A stretch of DNA of 64,000 nucleotides, taken from positions 1 through 64,000 of the forward strand of contig JAFTWW010000002.1 of the NCBI GenBank assembly GCA_017465085.1, written 5' to 3'. This DNA comes from Clostridia bacterium (GTDB lineage Bacteria; Bacillota; Clostridia; Oscillospirales; Acutalibacteraceae). Below, piece after piece: positions 8,788-17,151 of this stretch. The translations under genes were made by a program, and so were the position numbers. Position 1 is the stretch's first letter. Every line of letters begins with the position of its first letter. A model generated the notes under the pieces. It was not told where the DNA came from and searched no databases. It was given only the letters and a program-made list of their open reading frames with translations.

Positions 8788-9168
8788 AACAAAAACCCCT
8801 TCGCGTTTTGATATTCACGAAGGGGAATTAAAATTCAATCATATTTAATTTTGTCTATATATACGGACTACTCCGTCAGGAAAAGCTTGGCTTCTTTTTA
8901 ACTGTACATTGGTACCACCCGAACTTAAAATTTATTCTTGAACTTAAATATAAACGCAATCATAGTTTATCACCTACATCTATATTAAATCCTTCTCGGA
9001 TATTCAAAGGAACGCGCTTTTCTTGGCAAATTACTTAGCCCATTGGACTCACCTTTACTTTAATTTTTTGGTTGGATTAAAAATTACGTGATTTTTGGAA
9101 TCAATCCTTTAATTTAATCGTTGAGTTAAAGCTTCTTAAACCTTTGGACTCACCTCTTTCTTTTTTCT
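8788..9168 (-). ncRNA. Unclassified ~380-nt RNA with consensus promoter and terminator
   Basis: This 634-bp gap holds no long ORF but a complete minus-strand transcription unit. The promoter is TTGACA-N17-TATAAT (9175-9203). The terminator has an 8-bp GC-rich stem (8796-8803 with 8818-8825) followed by U5 and a second perfect 10-bp hairpin (8764-8773 with 8781-8790). Inside are two copies of GGTGAGTCCAAWGG (minus strand; plus positions 9141-9154 and 9040-9053) about 100 nt apart, a 12-codon ORF with good ribosome site, a small hairpin at about 8862-8876, and GGTGGTACC at 8911-8919. The last resembles a T-box core, but the GCG that normally follows and Stem I features are absent. It ends ~130 nt before rbr. 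I do not recognise a known RNA family. Confidence 0.6.
8925..8963 (-). CDS. Possible 12-residue peptide inside the unclassified RNA
   Basis: ATG at 8963 is preceded by AGGTG with seven-base spacing and reads MIAFIFKFKNKF, then TAA. Four of twelve residues are Phe and three are Lys. The spacing is ideal for translation and the ORF ends 10 nt before the T-box-like segment and about 100 nt before the terminator stem. It could be a regulatory leader peptide or an accident in an AT-rich RNA. Confidence 0.35.
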   Translation of the reverse strand: MIAFIFKFKNKF

Positions 9169-9174
9169 GTCTTT

Positions 9175-9203
9175 ATTATAATGCATTATGCACTATTTGT
9201 CAA
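9175..9203 (-). promoter_or_regulatory. Consensus sigma-A promoter of the unclassified RNA
   Basis: Minus-strand TTGACA (9198-9203), 17-bp spacer, TATAAT (9175-9180): a perfect match. The spacer contains the near-palindrome TGCATTATGCA, a possible operator. Confidence 0.8.
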
Positions 9204-9260
9204 GTAAAAAGTTGATAAATTTTATATAAAATATTGAATAGTGCAATTATATACAATATA

Positions 9261-9269
9261 TGGTATAAT
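9261..9269 (+). promoter_or_regulatory. Extended -10 element before the ABC exporter
   Basis: TGGTATAAT fits the extended -10 pattern TGnTATAAT, ~48 bp before the start codon. No clear -35 is visible. Confidence 0.45.
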
Positions 9270-9316
9270 TAGTTATATTCAATAATTAAAATTCCGTTTT
9301 GAAAGAAGATGTTTTA

Positions 9317-11188
9317 ATGGCTATGGGAATGCCGCCGCCCCCTGGAATGAGGGGAATGGGAAGGCCTCCGGGACCTCGGAGCTTCCTCACCGAAGAAGAA
9401 AAACTGAATAAACCAAAAATCACCAAAGAACTGATAGGAAGAATTTTGAGCTACCTTAAGCCCTATAGATTACAGTTCTTCCTTGTGGTCTTGGCCCTTG
9501 CGGTTTCTGCTGTGCTTGGTCTTATGCCTTCTATTGTTACGGGTGAGATAGTTGATGAAATCATATCCGCGCCCGAAAGCATCAAAAGGCTTGTTATTTT
9601 GCTTGTGGCGGCCTTTATGCTGCTATCTCTATCCCAGATAATAAGCGTATTGGAGCAATACATAAACTCCTGGATATCCCAAATGATAATCAGGGATATG
9701 CGAAATCAGATGTATAACCATCTGCAGCATATGTCCCACTCCTTCTTTACCGATGAAAAGCAGGGCGATATCATAACAAGGATGAACAGCGATATAAACT
9801 CTGTAAGCTCGGTTATATCGGGAACGCTTACAAGCATTGTAAGCAATATTTTGGTTATCGCAAGCTCGGTTTTCTATATGTTTTATACCGATTGGCGTCT
9901 TGCCATTGTGGGCCTTGTGGTAATACCTCTGCTTATTATCCCCACAAGAGTTGTGGGCAGAAAGCGTTGGGAGCTTATGAGCGCCGCCGCAGAAAAGCAC
10001 GACCAAATGAATCAGCATATTGATGAAACCCTATCGGTAAGCGGCTCAATGCTTGTAAAGCTTTTTACCAAGGAGAAGTATGAGTTTAATAAATTCTCCA
10101 AAATCAATGATGAGGTAACCGCCATCACCGTTAAGGAGCATCGGGCAGGAAGCTGGTTCCATGTGTTTATGGGTATGTTTATTCAGATAGCGCCCCTGCT
10201 TATTTATTTTGCAGGCGCCTTCTTTATGATTTACGGCAGTGATTCATCCCTTACCGTAGGCGGAATATCCATAATCGTTTCCCTGGTTAACCGCTTATAT
10301 CAGCCCGTTAGAATGCTACTTAATGTTCAGGTTGATTTTATCCGCTCCCTTGCATTATTTTCAAGAATATTTGAGTATTTCGATAAAAAGCAGGATATCG
10401 TTAATCCCGAAAATCCTAAAACTCCTTCTATGGAAAACAGCGAGATAGAGTTTAATAATGTGGAGTTTTCTTATAAGGGAGGTCTTCCCGTATTAAAGGG
10501 GGTAAGCTTTAAGGTGCCAAAGGGCAAAATGTATGCCATAGTAGGAGCCTCGGGCGCAGGTAAATCCACCGTTATCGGTATGATACCAAGGCTTTATGAC
10601 GCCGCCTCAGGCTCGGTTCGTGTGTCAGGTGTGGATGTTAAAGAATTTGATCTTGAACACCTTAGAAAGCATATAGGTACTGTAACGCAGGATACCTATC
10701 TCTTCAACGGTACCGTTATGGAAAATCTTCTTTATGCCAAGGAGGATGCAACCCGTGAGGAAATTGAAAATGCCTGCAAAATAGCCAATATCCACGATTT
10801 TATTATGTCGTTACCTAAAGGCTACGATACGGTGGTAGGCAATCGCGGTCTTAAGCTTTCGGGGGGAGAAAAACAGAGGGTATCCATAGCCCGAGTAGTT
10901 CTCAAAGACCCCAAGATCTTAATTCTTGATGAGGCAACCTCCTCCCTTGATTCCATTTCCGAGAGTCTGATTCAAACGGCGCTGGAAAAGGTTATGGAGG
11001 GCAGAACAAGCCTTGTTATAGCCCATAGGCTTACAACGGTGCTATCCGCCGATTGTATAATGGTGTTGGAGGACGGCAAAATCACCCATAGCGGCAAGCA
11101 CGATGAGCTACTTAAATCGAGCGATACCTATAAGCTTTTATATGAAACGCAATTTAAGAAGCTTTTGGATAATTTATCCGTTGACTAA
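9317..11188 (+). CDS. ABC exporter half-transporter (MsbA/MDR type)
   Basis: Fused permease-ATPase of 623 residues that should work as a dimer exporting lipids, drugs or peptides. After a Pro/Gly/Met-rich start (MAMGMPPPPGMRGMGRPPGP), six membrane helices occupy roughly residues 45-310. The ATPase domain has Walker A GASGAGKST, Q-loop TQDTYLF, signature LSGGEKQR and Walker B ILILDEATSSLD with an intact H-loop (VIAHRL). I prefer ATG at 9317 over the TTG at 9299 because GAAAGAAG sits eight bases before it. No second half-transporter is adjacent, so a homodimer is likely. Substrate cannot be read from sequence. Confidence 0.93.
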   Translation: MAMGMPPPPGMRGMGRPPGPRSFLTEEEKLNKPKITKELIGRILSYLKPYRLQFFLVVLALAVSAVLGLMPSIVTGEIVDEIISAPESIKRLVILLVAAFMLLSLSQIISVLEQYINSWISQMIIRDMRNQMYNHLQHMSHSFFTDEKQGDIITRMNSDINSVSSVISGTLTSIVSNILVIASSVFYMFYTDWRLAIVGLVVIPLLIIPTRVVGRKRWELMSAAAEKHDQMNQHIDETLSVSGSMLVKLFTKEKYEFNKFSKINDEVTAITVKEHRAGSWFHVFMGMFIQIAPLLIYFAGAFFMIYGSDSSLTVGGISIIVSLVNRLYQPVRMLLNVQVDFIRSLALFSRIFEYFDKKQDIVNPENPKTPSMENSEIEFNNVEFSYKGGLPVLKGVSFKVPKGKMYAIVGASGAGKSTVIGMIPRLYDAASGSVRVSGVDVKEFDLEHLRKHIGTVTQDTYLFNGTVMENLLYAKEDATREEIENACKIANIHDFIMSLPKGYDTVVGNRGLKLSGGEKQRVSIARVVLKDPKILILDEATSSLDSISESLIQTALEKVMEGRTSLVIAHRLTTVLSADCIMVLEDGKITHSGKHDELLKSSDTYKLLYETQFKKLLDNLSVD

Positions 11189-11248
11189 AATGAATATATA
11201 TATTAAAATATAGTTAAGATAAATATGTTACCTTTAAGGAGAAAGAAA

Positions 11249-11572
11249 ATGAGCGAAGAAATCAAAAACGAAGAATATAACCCCGATTTAATCACCCTTG
11301 CCGATGATGATGGCAAGGAGTATAACTTTGAGGTGCTTGATGCAATTGAAACCGATACCGATAGGTATTTAGCCCTGCTTCCTTTATATGATGATCCTCA
11401 GAAGATGCTTGAGGATTCGGGCGAGCTTGTTATCGTTAAGGTAGGCGAGGAAGATGGCGAAGAGTATTACTATGAAATCGAAGATGATGAAGAGTATGAA
11501 ATGATTGCCGATGCTTTTGTTGAGCGCCTTGAGGACTTTTTCGAGATAGATGAAAAGGGACCTAAGCACTAA
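11249..11572 (+). CDS. DUF1292 family protein
   Basis: 107 acidic residues. The core ITLADDDGKEYNFEVLDAIE and the later GELVIVKVGEEDGEEYYYEIEDDEE match the DUF1292 pattern seen in many Firmicutes, where the gene often lies near alaS/yrrK or other housekeeping genes; function unknown. No cysteines, membrane segments or catalytic motifs. The frame is open from 11225, but that ATG lies before the AAGGAGAAAG ribosome site, which points to ATG at 11249. It lies 60 bp after the ABC exporter, probably in the same transcript, and 27 bp before the 6S RNA. Confidence 0.85.
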   Translation: MSEEIKNEEYNPDLITLADDDGKEYNFEVLDAIETDTDRYLALLPLYDDPQKMLEDSGELVIVKVGEEDGEEYYYEIEDDEEYEMIADAFVERLEDFFEIDEKGPKH

Positions 11573-11598
11573 AAAGTAATAATATAGTATAAAATTTT

Positions 11599-11787
11599 CC
11601 TGCCCTGTTCGTGTATCGAAGCTTTTATAACCCTACAACAAACTAAATGGAGTCTATGCTCAGGCGGTGGGCTTGCAGACCTCCCGCGGCTGTGCCGAGT
11701 TCGGAAGAAGGGAGCGCGAAGCCGTCTGGCCGATATCCACCTGAATATAAGTTCAGGTTATTTTAAAGCCGTTACGGCAGGGCGGGG
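11599..11787 (+). ncRNA. ssrS: 6S RNA
   Basis: Regulatory RNA that binds sigma-A RNA polymerase by mimicking an open promoter. The ~190-nt element has a closing stem CCTGCCCTG (11599-11607) pairing with CAGGGCGGG (11778-11786), followed on the 5' side by the 6S signature TGTTCG. On the 3' side is the small central-bubble hairpin ACCTGAA...TTCAGGT and then AGCC...CGGCAGGG, matching the order seen in E. coli 6S RNA. The middle is a long imperfect helix. A -10-like TATAGTATAAAAT stands immediately upstream. Identified from architecture and short signatures, not from a covariance search. Confidence 0.8.
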
Positions 11788-11826
11788 GTTAAGAATTTAT
11801 AATATTAAGGATTATGGGGAGCCGCT

Positions 11827-12975
11827 ATGTCAGACTTTTATAATTCCAAGGATTACGGCGATTATTTCGCCGCCCTTGAGAGCAGACTTACAACTGAAAA
11901 AAAGCCTGAAAAGGCGGCAGAGAGCAGTCCTGCACCCGAGGAGGTAAAGCCTCAGAGGGTAAAGGAGAATAAAAAACCTGCTGTTAAACGGGCAAGGGCA
12001 AAAAGGAGCAAAAAGCAGGAGGTAAGGAATCTTAAAATCGCCTTCACCTCAATCGTTTTAGCCCTCGTTTTAGGCATAACCTTCGTTATCAAGGCGATTG
12101 TTGACCATTCAAGACCCGATTCGGTAAACAATTTTGAATATTCCGTTACCGATAACAGCGAAAAATATCCTCTTTTTGCCGAATATACTGCCAAAACGCA
12201 GATACCCGATGATTCCTACGGTTATAAGAATATATACTGTGTTAATATGAAAACAAATAAGGTGGTTGCGGCAAAGAATCCGCAGGCAAAGGCATATCCT
12301 GCCTCCACTACTAAGATTATGACCGCCCTTGTGGCAATAGAGCATCTTGATGACCTGGATGAAACCTTCACCATGACCTACGAAATAACCGATCCCATGT
12401 TTAATGCAAAGGCCACCGTGGCGGGATTTTTATCAGGTGAGGTCATAACTATGGAGGATTTGCTCTATGGCTGTATTCTTCCATCAGGCGGTGATGCGGC
12501 GCTTGCCCTTGCTACCCATATTTCAGGGGGCGAGGAAGAGTTCGTTAAGCTTATGAATAAGAAGGGCAAGGAATTAGGGCTTCTTAATACTAACTTTACC
12601 AACTGCACAGGTCTTTTCGATAAAAATCATTACAGCACGGCAGAGGATATGGCGGTTATCTTGAGAGCGGCTCTCGAAAATGAGCTTTGCAGAAAGATTT
12701 TATGCACCAACAGATATACCTCTTCCAAAACTAAGCAGAATCCCGATGGAATAGAGATGCAGAATACCATCTTTCAGTATATGTATGGCACCGAGCCCGA
12801 GGGCGCAACTATTCTTGCGGGCAAAACGGGATTTGTAAACGAATCGGGCTATTGCTTCGCAAGCTACGGTAAATCTGATAAGGGCGCAGAATATGTGGTT
12901 GTGGTCTTTGGAGGAACAGGAAAATGGCCCTCGGTTAACAGTCTAATTAAGTTGTATAGCGACTTTGCAAAATAA
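11827..12975 (+). CDS. D-alanyl-D-alanine carboxypeptidase (PBP5/DacA type, S11)
   Basis: Trims the terminal D-Ala of peptidoglycan stem peptides outside the cell. 382 residues: a charged cytoplasmic segment (1-69), one membrane anchor at about 71-91, then the S11 domain. Catalytic SxxK is STTK at 160-163 and the third motif KTG lies in AGKTGFVN near 331. The second motif, usually SxN, reads SGG at 220-222 (LPSGGDAALAL), so the Asn is replaced by Gly. The N-terminal anchor, rather than a signal peptide plus C-terminal amphipathic helix, is another departure from PBP5. It lies 40 bp after the 6S RNA; start ATG at 11827 after GGGGAG. Confidence 0.88.
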   Translation: MSDFYNSKDYGDYFAALESRLTTEKKPEKAAESSPAPEEVKPQRVKENKKPAVKRARAKRSKKQEVRNLKIAFTSIVLALVLGITFVIKAIVDHSRPDSVNNFEYSVTDNSEKYPLFAEYTAKTQIPDDSYGYKNIYCVNMKTNKVVAAKNPQAKAYPASTTKIMTALVAIEHLDDLDETFTMTYEITDPMFNAKATVAGFLSGEVITMEDLLYGCILPSGGDAALALATHISGGEEEFVKLMNKKGKELGLLNTNFTNCTGLFDKNHYSTAEDMAVILRAALENELCRKILCTNRYTSSKTKQNPDGIEMQNTIFQYMYGTEPEGATILAGKTGFVNESGYCFASYGKSDKGAEYVVVVFGGTGKWPSVNSLIKLYSDFAK

Positions 12976-12999
12976 TTTTTAATTTTTTCAAAAAAAGTG

Positions 13000-13028
13000 T
13001 TGACAAAGGTAAATCATTGTGTTATAAT
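13000..13028 (+). promoter_or_regulatory. Consensus promoter of the 5S rRNA gene
   Basis: TTGACA (13000-13005), 17-bp spacer, TATAAT (13023-13028): perfect consensus, starting 25 bp after the dacA-like stop codon. Confidence 0.85.
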
Positions 13029-13059
13029 CACATCGTTGTCTGTTAAGGGCAACGAAAAA

Positions 13060-13177
<118 letters not shown>

Positions 13178-13180
13178 TAA

Positions 13181-13215
13181 AAAACGCTTGAGGTAACTCA
13201 AGCGTTTTTCTTTTT
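13181..13215 (+). terminator. Terminator of the 5S gene
   Basis: A 12-bp stem (13181-13192 with 13197-13208), GTAA loop, then T-rich TTTCTTTTT. Confidence 0.9.
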
Positions 13216-13254
13216 ATACGGAACGGCATCAAGCGCTATTCCGTAAATATAAAT

Positions 13255-13288
13255 AATAAAAAAACGACTGGTAACAGTCGTTTTTTTA
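13255..13288. terminator. Second hairpin terminator, mainly for the minus-strand gene at 13312
   Basis: Stem ACGACTG/CAGTCGT with a GTAA loop, an A-run on the left and a T7 run on the right, so usable in both directions. Confidence 0.8.
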
Positions 13289-13311
13289 TAGGTATCCGTT
13301 TTGCGCATTAT

Positions 13312-14805
13312 CTATCTGTCAAGACCTGAGATGGTAACCTTGCCATCCTCTTTAGTAATATCAACAGCATATTCAAAACCGTTGTGGCAGTAGCTCCACT
13401 TATCATCGGTGGTTTCCTTAATAGAATCGGAGTTGGGGCCTGTTTTTCCGTATTCGAATTCGAATTCATCGAATCCTTCAAAAACAATACGGTCATTAAG
13501 AAGGGACATCTTGGCAAGCTTGCCCTTATTGTAGCAATATACAACGGTATTTCCGTCTTCCTTAGTAACCTCTTTAAGCTCACCCATGCCTAAGTGAATT
13601 CTGCCTCTGCCGTCCTCACCTGTAAATCTTGCGCCGTCAACAACGGGGAGACAGTCATAGGTAGCGGCGGCTGTTTCACAGGGGTTATCAAGATACTTAT
13701 CGCGATACTTTTCATCAAAGATGTGAATATCGGTGATATAGAACTTGCCCTCGTGACGCATAAGGTTTACGCGATAATTATTGTTGTTAAACCAAACAGA
13801 CTGATGGCCAAGGCCGTACCAATCGTTAAATGCGGTGCGCACGGTGGTGGGGGTGGTGGCGTAATCGGCCTTGAATCTTCTGCCCATCTCACCAAAGGTA
13901 ATTATTTCGTAGCCAAGCTCACCCTGCTTTCCCATGGTGTAATCAACCTGGAAATTAAAGCCGGGAGCAATATCCTTCCAAATATAGCCTGCCTCCTGAC
14001 CAATCGATACATAAGCATAGCCCTCGCCGTAGTTTTTGAAGAGATTGTCCCATTCCCACTGTGTCCAAACGGGATTGCCGCCAACGGGGGCGAAAACGGG
14101 GTCTGTAGTATATAATCCGTAGGGAGCGCCATCGTGAGCGCCGTGCTCAAAGTCCATATAAGCATAAATGGGGTCGTTTACAGTGATTCTGAAAACGGGA
14201 ACGTCAATTTGATTTTCTTTTGTCTTTGCAGGGCAAAGAGCGTTGTTAAGGCAGGGATAATAACCGCCGTAGTAAGGACCGCCCCAAAGAGTATAACCAT
14301 CCATACCCCACTGTTCGCGGCAGAGAGAGAATAGGTCGGGCTTATATGTATCGGCAATGTATTTCATACTTTCGGAGTCAAGCAGCCATGAGCAAACACA
14401 CTTAGGATACTCTCCTACAACCTCATAGAACTTCTTCATATATGTATCTATGATTTTCTTCTTTTCTTCCATTGTATAGGCAGGTGAAAAGGCAGGGCGA
14501 ACGTGGAAATCCCAATCCCAGCCCTCACGGCCGTGCCACTGGACTCCTGCATCAACAATCAGGCACTTAGGGAACTCAAACCACGCGCCGATTTCGGAGC
14601 CAAAAGCCATCTCATCCTTGATTACCTCTTGAAATTCGGGCTTGCAAAGAGAATCATATTGGAAAAGGTATGTACCCTTAATTCCTGCTTCGCGGCATTT
14701 CATACGCTCACCGTTAAGGTCGCCTAAAAAATCCCTTGTGGTACCGGGGCGGGGCGTTGATCTTACAAAGCACACCATACTAACGAATTTTTTGTTTTCA
14801 CTCAT
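13312..14805 (-). CDS. 497-aa protein of unknown function, possible sugar-active (beta/alpha)-barrel
   Basis: I do not recognise a named family. No signal peptide or membrane segment, so probably cytoplasmic. The N-terminal half is rich in Trp, Tyr, Gly and Asp (WFEFPK, GREGWDWDF, LWGGPYYGGYYP, WTQWEWDNL), typical of carbohydrate-binding clefts. It contains a polysaccharide-deacetylase/GH57-like rhythm: a searchable barrel with FGSEIGAW near 90 and SWLLDSESMKYI near 160. The last ~130 residues look like a beta-sandwich accessory domain. The start is ATG at 14805 after GGAGGAATTATT. A near-perfect promoter (14856-14883) makes it monocistronic. A glycan-processing role is inference only. Confidence 0.7.
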   Translation of the reverse strand: MSENKKFVSMVCFVRSTPRPGTTRDFLGDLNGERMKCREAGIKGTYLFQYDSLCKPEFQEVIKDEMAFGSEIGAWFEFPKCLIVDAGVQWHGREGWDWDFHVRPAFSPAYTMEEKKKIIDTYMKKFYEVVGEYPKCVCSWLLDSESMKYIADTYKPDLFSLCREQWGMDGYTLWGGPYYGGYYPCLNNALCPAKTKENQIDVPVFRITVNDPIYAYMDFEHGAHDGAPYGLYTTDPVFAPVGGNPVWTQWEWDNLFKNYGEGYAYVSIGQEAGYIWKDIAPGFNFQVDYTMGKQGELGYEIITFGEMGRRFKADYATTPTTVRTAFNDWYGLGHQSVWFNNNNYRVNLMRHEGKFYITDIHIFDEKYRDKYLDNPCETAAATYDCLPVVDGARFTGEDGRGRIHLGMGELKEVTKEDGNTVVYCYNKGKLAKMSLLNDRIVFEGFDEFEFEYGKTGPNSDSIKETTDDKWSYCHNGFEYAVDITKEDGKVTISGLDR

Positions 14806-14855
14806 AATAATTCCTCCGTTTCGGGAATGAATACTCGCTTTTTACGGCCAACTCC

Positions 14856-14883
14856 ATTATATCTTAAAGCAAAATTTTGTCAA
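14856..14883 (-). promoter_or_regulatory. Promoter of the 497-aa gene
   Basis: Minus-strand TTGACA (14878-14883), 16-bp spacer, TATAAT (14856-14861). Confidence 0.75.
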
Positions 14884-14979
14884 TGCATAAAAGGGCAAAA
14901 TATATGAAAAAAACAGATATAATTTATGAAAAAAGCAAATAGGAAAATATAATCAACAAATCTGCCTGAACGTACACTA

Positions 14980-15008
14980 TTGAAAAAATATATATATTAT
15001 GATATAAT
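14980..15008 (+). promoter_or_regulatory. Promoter of the surface-glycan operon
   Basis: TTGAAA (14980-14985), 17-bp AT-rich spacer, TATAAT (15003-15008), 36 bp before the first gene's start. Confidence 0.7.
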
Positions 15009-15044
15009 AATAAATTGGAAAAATATAGTGTAAGGGGAAGGGCT

Positions 15045-17135
15045 ATGTTTAAGAAGGTTTTTGCGGCAATATTAGTTTTAGCTGTTGTGTTAACCTGCGG
15101 TCTTTCTATAATTTCTCCACCCAAAAATCTATATAGATATACTCACACAAGCGAGGATACAGTAAAGGTGCTTAAGGCCGTAGATATCGATGCCTACGAG
15201 GGATGTAGCCTTAGTAAAGAAGGGGTAGTTGAGGTAACCGATAGCGGCGCCGCCATTGTATTTACCGATATAGGCGCTGATTTCAGGTCCATAAGGATAA
15301 ACACCGAAAGATTTAAAGAGCATATACCCGTTCAGGTTCTTGTGGATAAGGGCGCGGGGTATGTTACAAATGATGGCGCCTATGCCTATTTTTTAGAAGG
15401 AGATAACGGAATCTCCCTTAATGTTGATGGGCAGGGAATAGTTTCCCTTAAAATAATCGTTGAAAGCTCCTACTTATTGGAATCCGTTGAGCTTCACAGC
15501 AACGAGGCGAAAAGTGAAATATATGAAATTTCGGTTTCACCCCTTTACTATATTTTGGTAATCCTTTTATCTTTGGGCGTAGCATTTATCTATGCTGTAG
15601 CGGATAAAAAATTCGCCCTTACGGATAAAATATTCGCAAAATTGAAGGCAGTCAAAAGCTCTGTTATCAAGGGGATAATTGCGCTCGTTATCAGCGGCGC
15701 GGCAGCCTACCTTTGCGAGCTTGTTGCAGCCCGCTCTTTGCAGAGTGAGTTTAATACATATAGATTTATCTTAATATGGGCTACGGTTTTAATAGCTTCG
15801 CTTTTCTTCCTTTGCAGAAAAACGGCGGCAACAAAACCCCAAAATATTCTTGTTGGAATTATCTTGATTTTAGGTATAGCCTTTTCGGTTGTAAGACCTT
15901 TTGGACATGCTTCCTGGGATTTCGATTCCCATTACAGCTGGTCGCTGTGCTCCTCTTATGCGGGTACGGTTTATGTTACCGAAGCGGATAGAAACTGTAT
16001 GAACGCCGATGTGGATTCTTACATAGCGCAGGATGCTCAGGATAATTTTGGCAAGATAAGCAGAATGAACAAGGCGGCTGGGGTGCTAAGCTCCATAGAG
16101 TATGGCTTTCCGCGTATTACCCATCTGCCCTTTGGCATCTTTATGGCCCTTGCGAGATTCTTCGGCGCGAGCTTTTATCTTACCTTAACCTTGGGCAGAA
16201 TAGGCAATGTGATTCTATATGCGCTTCTGTGCTATTTCGCGGTGAAAAAGCTTAAGAGCGGCAAGATGGTTTTATCGGTTACAGCCCTCTTCCCAACAGC
16301 TTTGTTCCAGGCATCCTCCTTAAGCTATGATGTGTGGATAATTGGCTTCGTATTTTTGGGTATGGCTTATTTTATAAGCGGAAACGTGCAAGGGGATAAG
16401 AAAATGAGCCCCATGGAAACGGCTATAATGTGCGGAGCGTTTGCTTTGGCGTGCCTGCCCAAAGCCATTTATGCAGGGCTTTTGTTAATACCCTTCTTTA
16501 TGAGGAAGAATACCTTTATCAATAAAAAGAAAAATTATATAATCTGCGCCGCCGCATTCGCATTTGTCATATTGTTTTTTGCGGCAAAGTCCCTTATTGT
16601 AGTTTCGGGAACGGGTGATGTAAGAGGCGGAGCGGTTAATCCTATGCAACAAATATCCTTTATTTTAGGTGATCCCCTTAACTATGCTAAAATTCTGTTT
16701 GATTTCTTAAAGGATTATCTTTCTCCCGCTAAGGCCTATGAATATATAACTAACTTCGCTTATGCCAATATAGGCAAGGGAAGCATAATATTGCTTATCC
16801 TTGCGGTATTAGCTTCCTTTACCGATAGGGGAGGCAGCGATATAAGAAGATTCACTCTTCCTCTTAAGAGCGTTATATGCCTTATTTTTGCGATTACCGT
16901 GGTGCTTATCGCAACCTCTATGTATGTTGCCTTCACCCCCGTGGGCTATGAAACCATTAACGGATGTCAACCAAGATATATTCTGCCACTTATTTATCCG
17001 CTTTTATCGGTTGTGGGTATAGAGGGAATTAAAAACAACTGTAACCGTACATTTTATAACTATCTGATGCTGATACCCTGCGTTTGTATAAATCTGTATA
17101 ACATCGCAACCGTATTTTTACCCCGTATAATATAA
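15045..17135 (+). CDS. DUF2142-type polytopic membrane protein
   Basis: 696 residues with an N-terminal membrane helix (about 5-25), an extracytoplasmic beta-rich domain (about 30-165) and some ten further hydrophobic helices. The loop after the first few helices carries HASWDFDSHYSW, the kind of acidic/His motif seen in DUF2142 and other GT-C-like membrane glycosyltransferases. Such proteins occur in wall-polysaccharide and teichoic-type clusters and probably transfer sugars from polyprenyl-phosphate donors outside the membrane. I chose ATG at 15045, which follows AAGGGGAAGG; the frame is open from a TTG at 15015. First gene of a six-gene operon. Confidence 0.75.
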   Translation: MFKKVFAAILVLAVVLTCGLSIISPPKNLYRYTHTSEDTVKVLKAVDIDAYEGCSLSKEGVVEVTDSGAAIVFTDIGADFRSIRINTERFKEHIPVQVLVDKGAGYVTNDGAYAYFLEGDNGISLNVDGQGIVSLKIIVESSYLLESVELHSNEAKSEIYEISVSPLYYILVILLSLGVAFIYAVADKKFALTDKIFAKLKAVKSSVIKGIIALVISGAAAYLCELVAARSLQSEFNTYRFILIWATVLIASLFFLCRKTAATKPQNILVGIILILGIAFSVVRPFGHASWDFDSHYSWSLCSSYAGTVYVTEADRNCMNADVDSYIAQDAQDNFGKISRMNKAAGVLSSIEYGFPRITHLPFGIFMALARFFGASFYLTLTLGRIGNVILYALLCYFAVKKLKSGKMVLSVTALFPTALFQASSLSYDVWIIGFVFLGMAYFISGNVQGDKKMSPMETAIMCGAFALACLPKAIYAGLLLIPFFMRKNTFINKKKNYIICAAAFAFVILFFAAKSLIVVSGTGDVRGGAVNPMQQISFILGDPLNYAKILFDFLKDYLSPAKAYEYITNFAYANIGKGSIILLILAVLASFTDRGGSDIRRFTLPLKSVICLIFAITVVLIATSMYVAFTPVGYETINGCQPRYILPLIYPLLSVVGIEGIKNNCNRTFYNYLMLIPCVCINLYNIATVFLPRII

Positions 17136-17151
17136 TTTAAGGAGCTTTCGT

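Noticed and set aside
8905..8925. T-box riboswitch on the minus strand (GGTGGTACC)
   Set aside because: Only nine bases match; the following GCG, Stem I motifs and an aminoacyl-tRNA synthetase or amino-acid gene downstream are missing. Kept only as a resemblance within the unclassified RNA.
11640..11730. SRP RNA (GGAA-loop-like TTCGGAAGAA)
   Set aside because: The surrounding sequence lacks the conserved SRP S-domain, and the whole element fits 6S RNA at both ends and in the central bubble.
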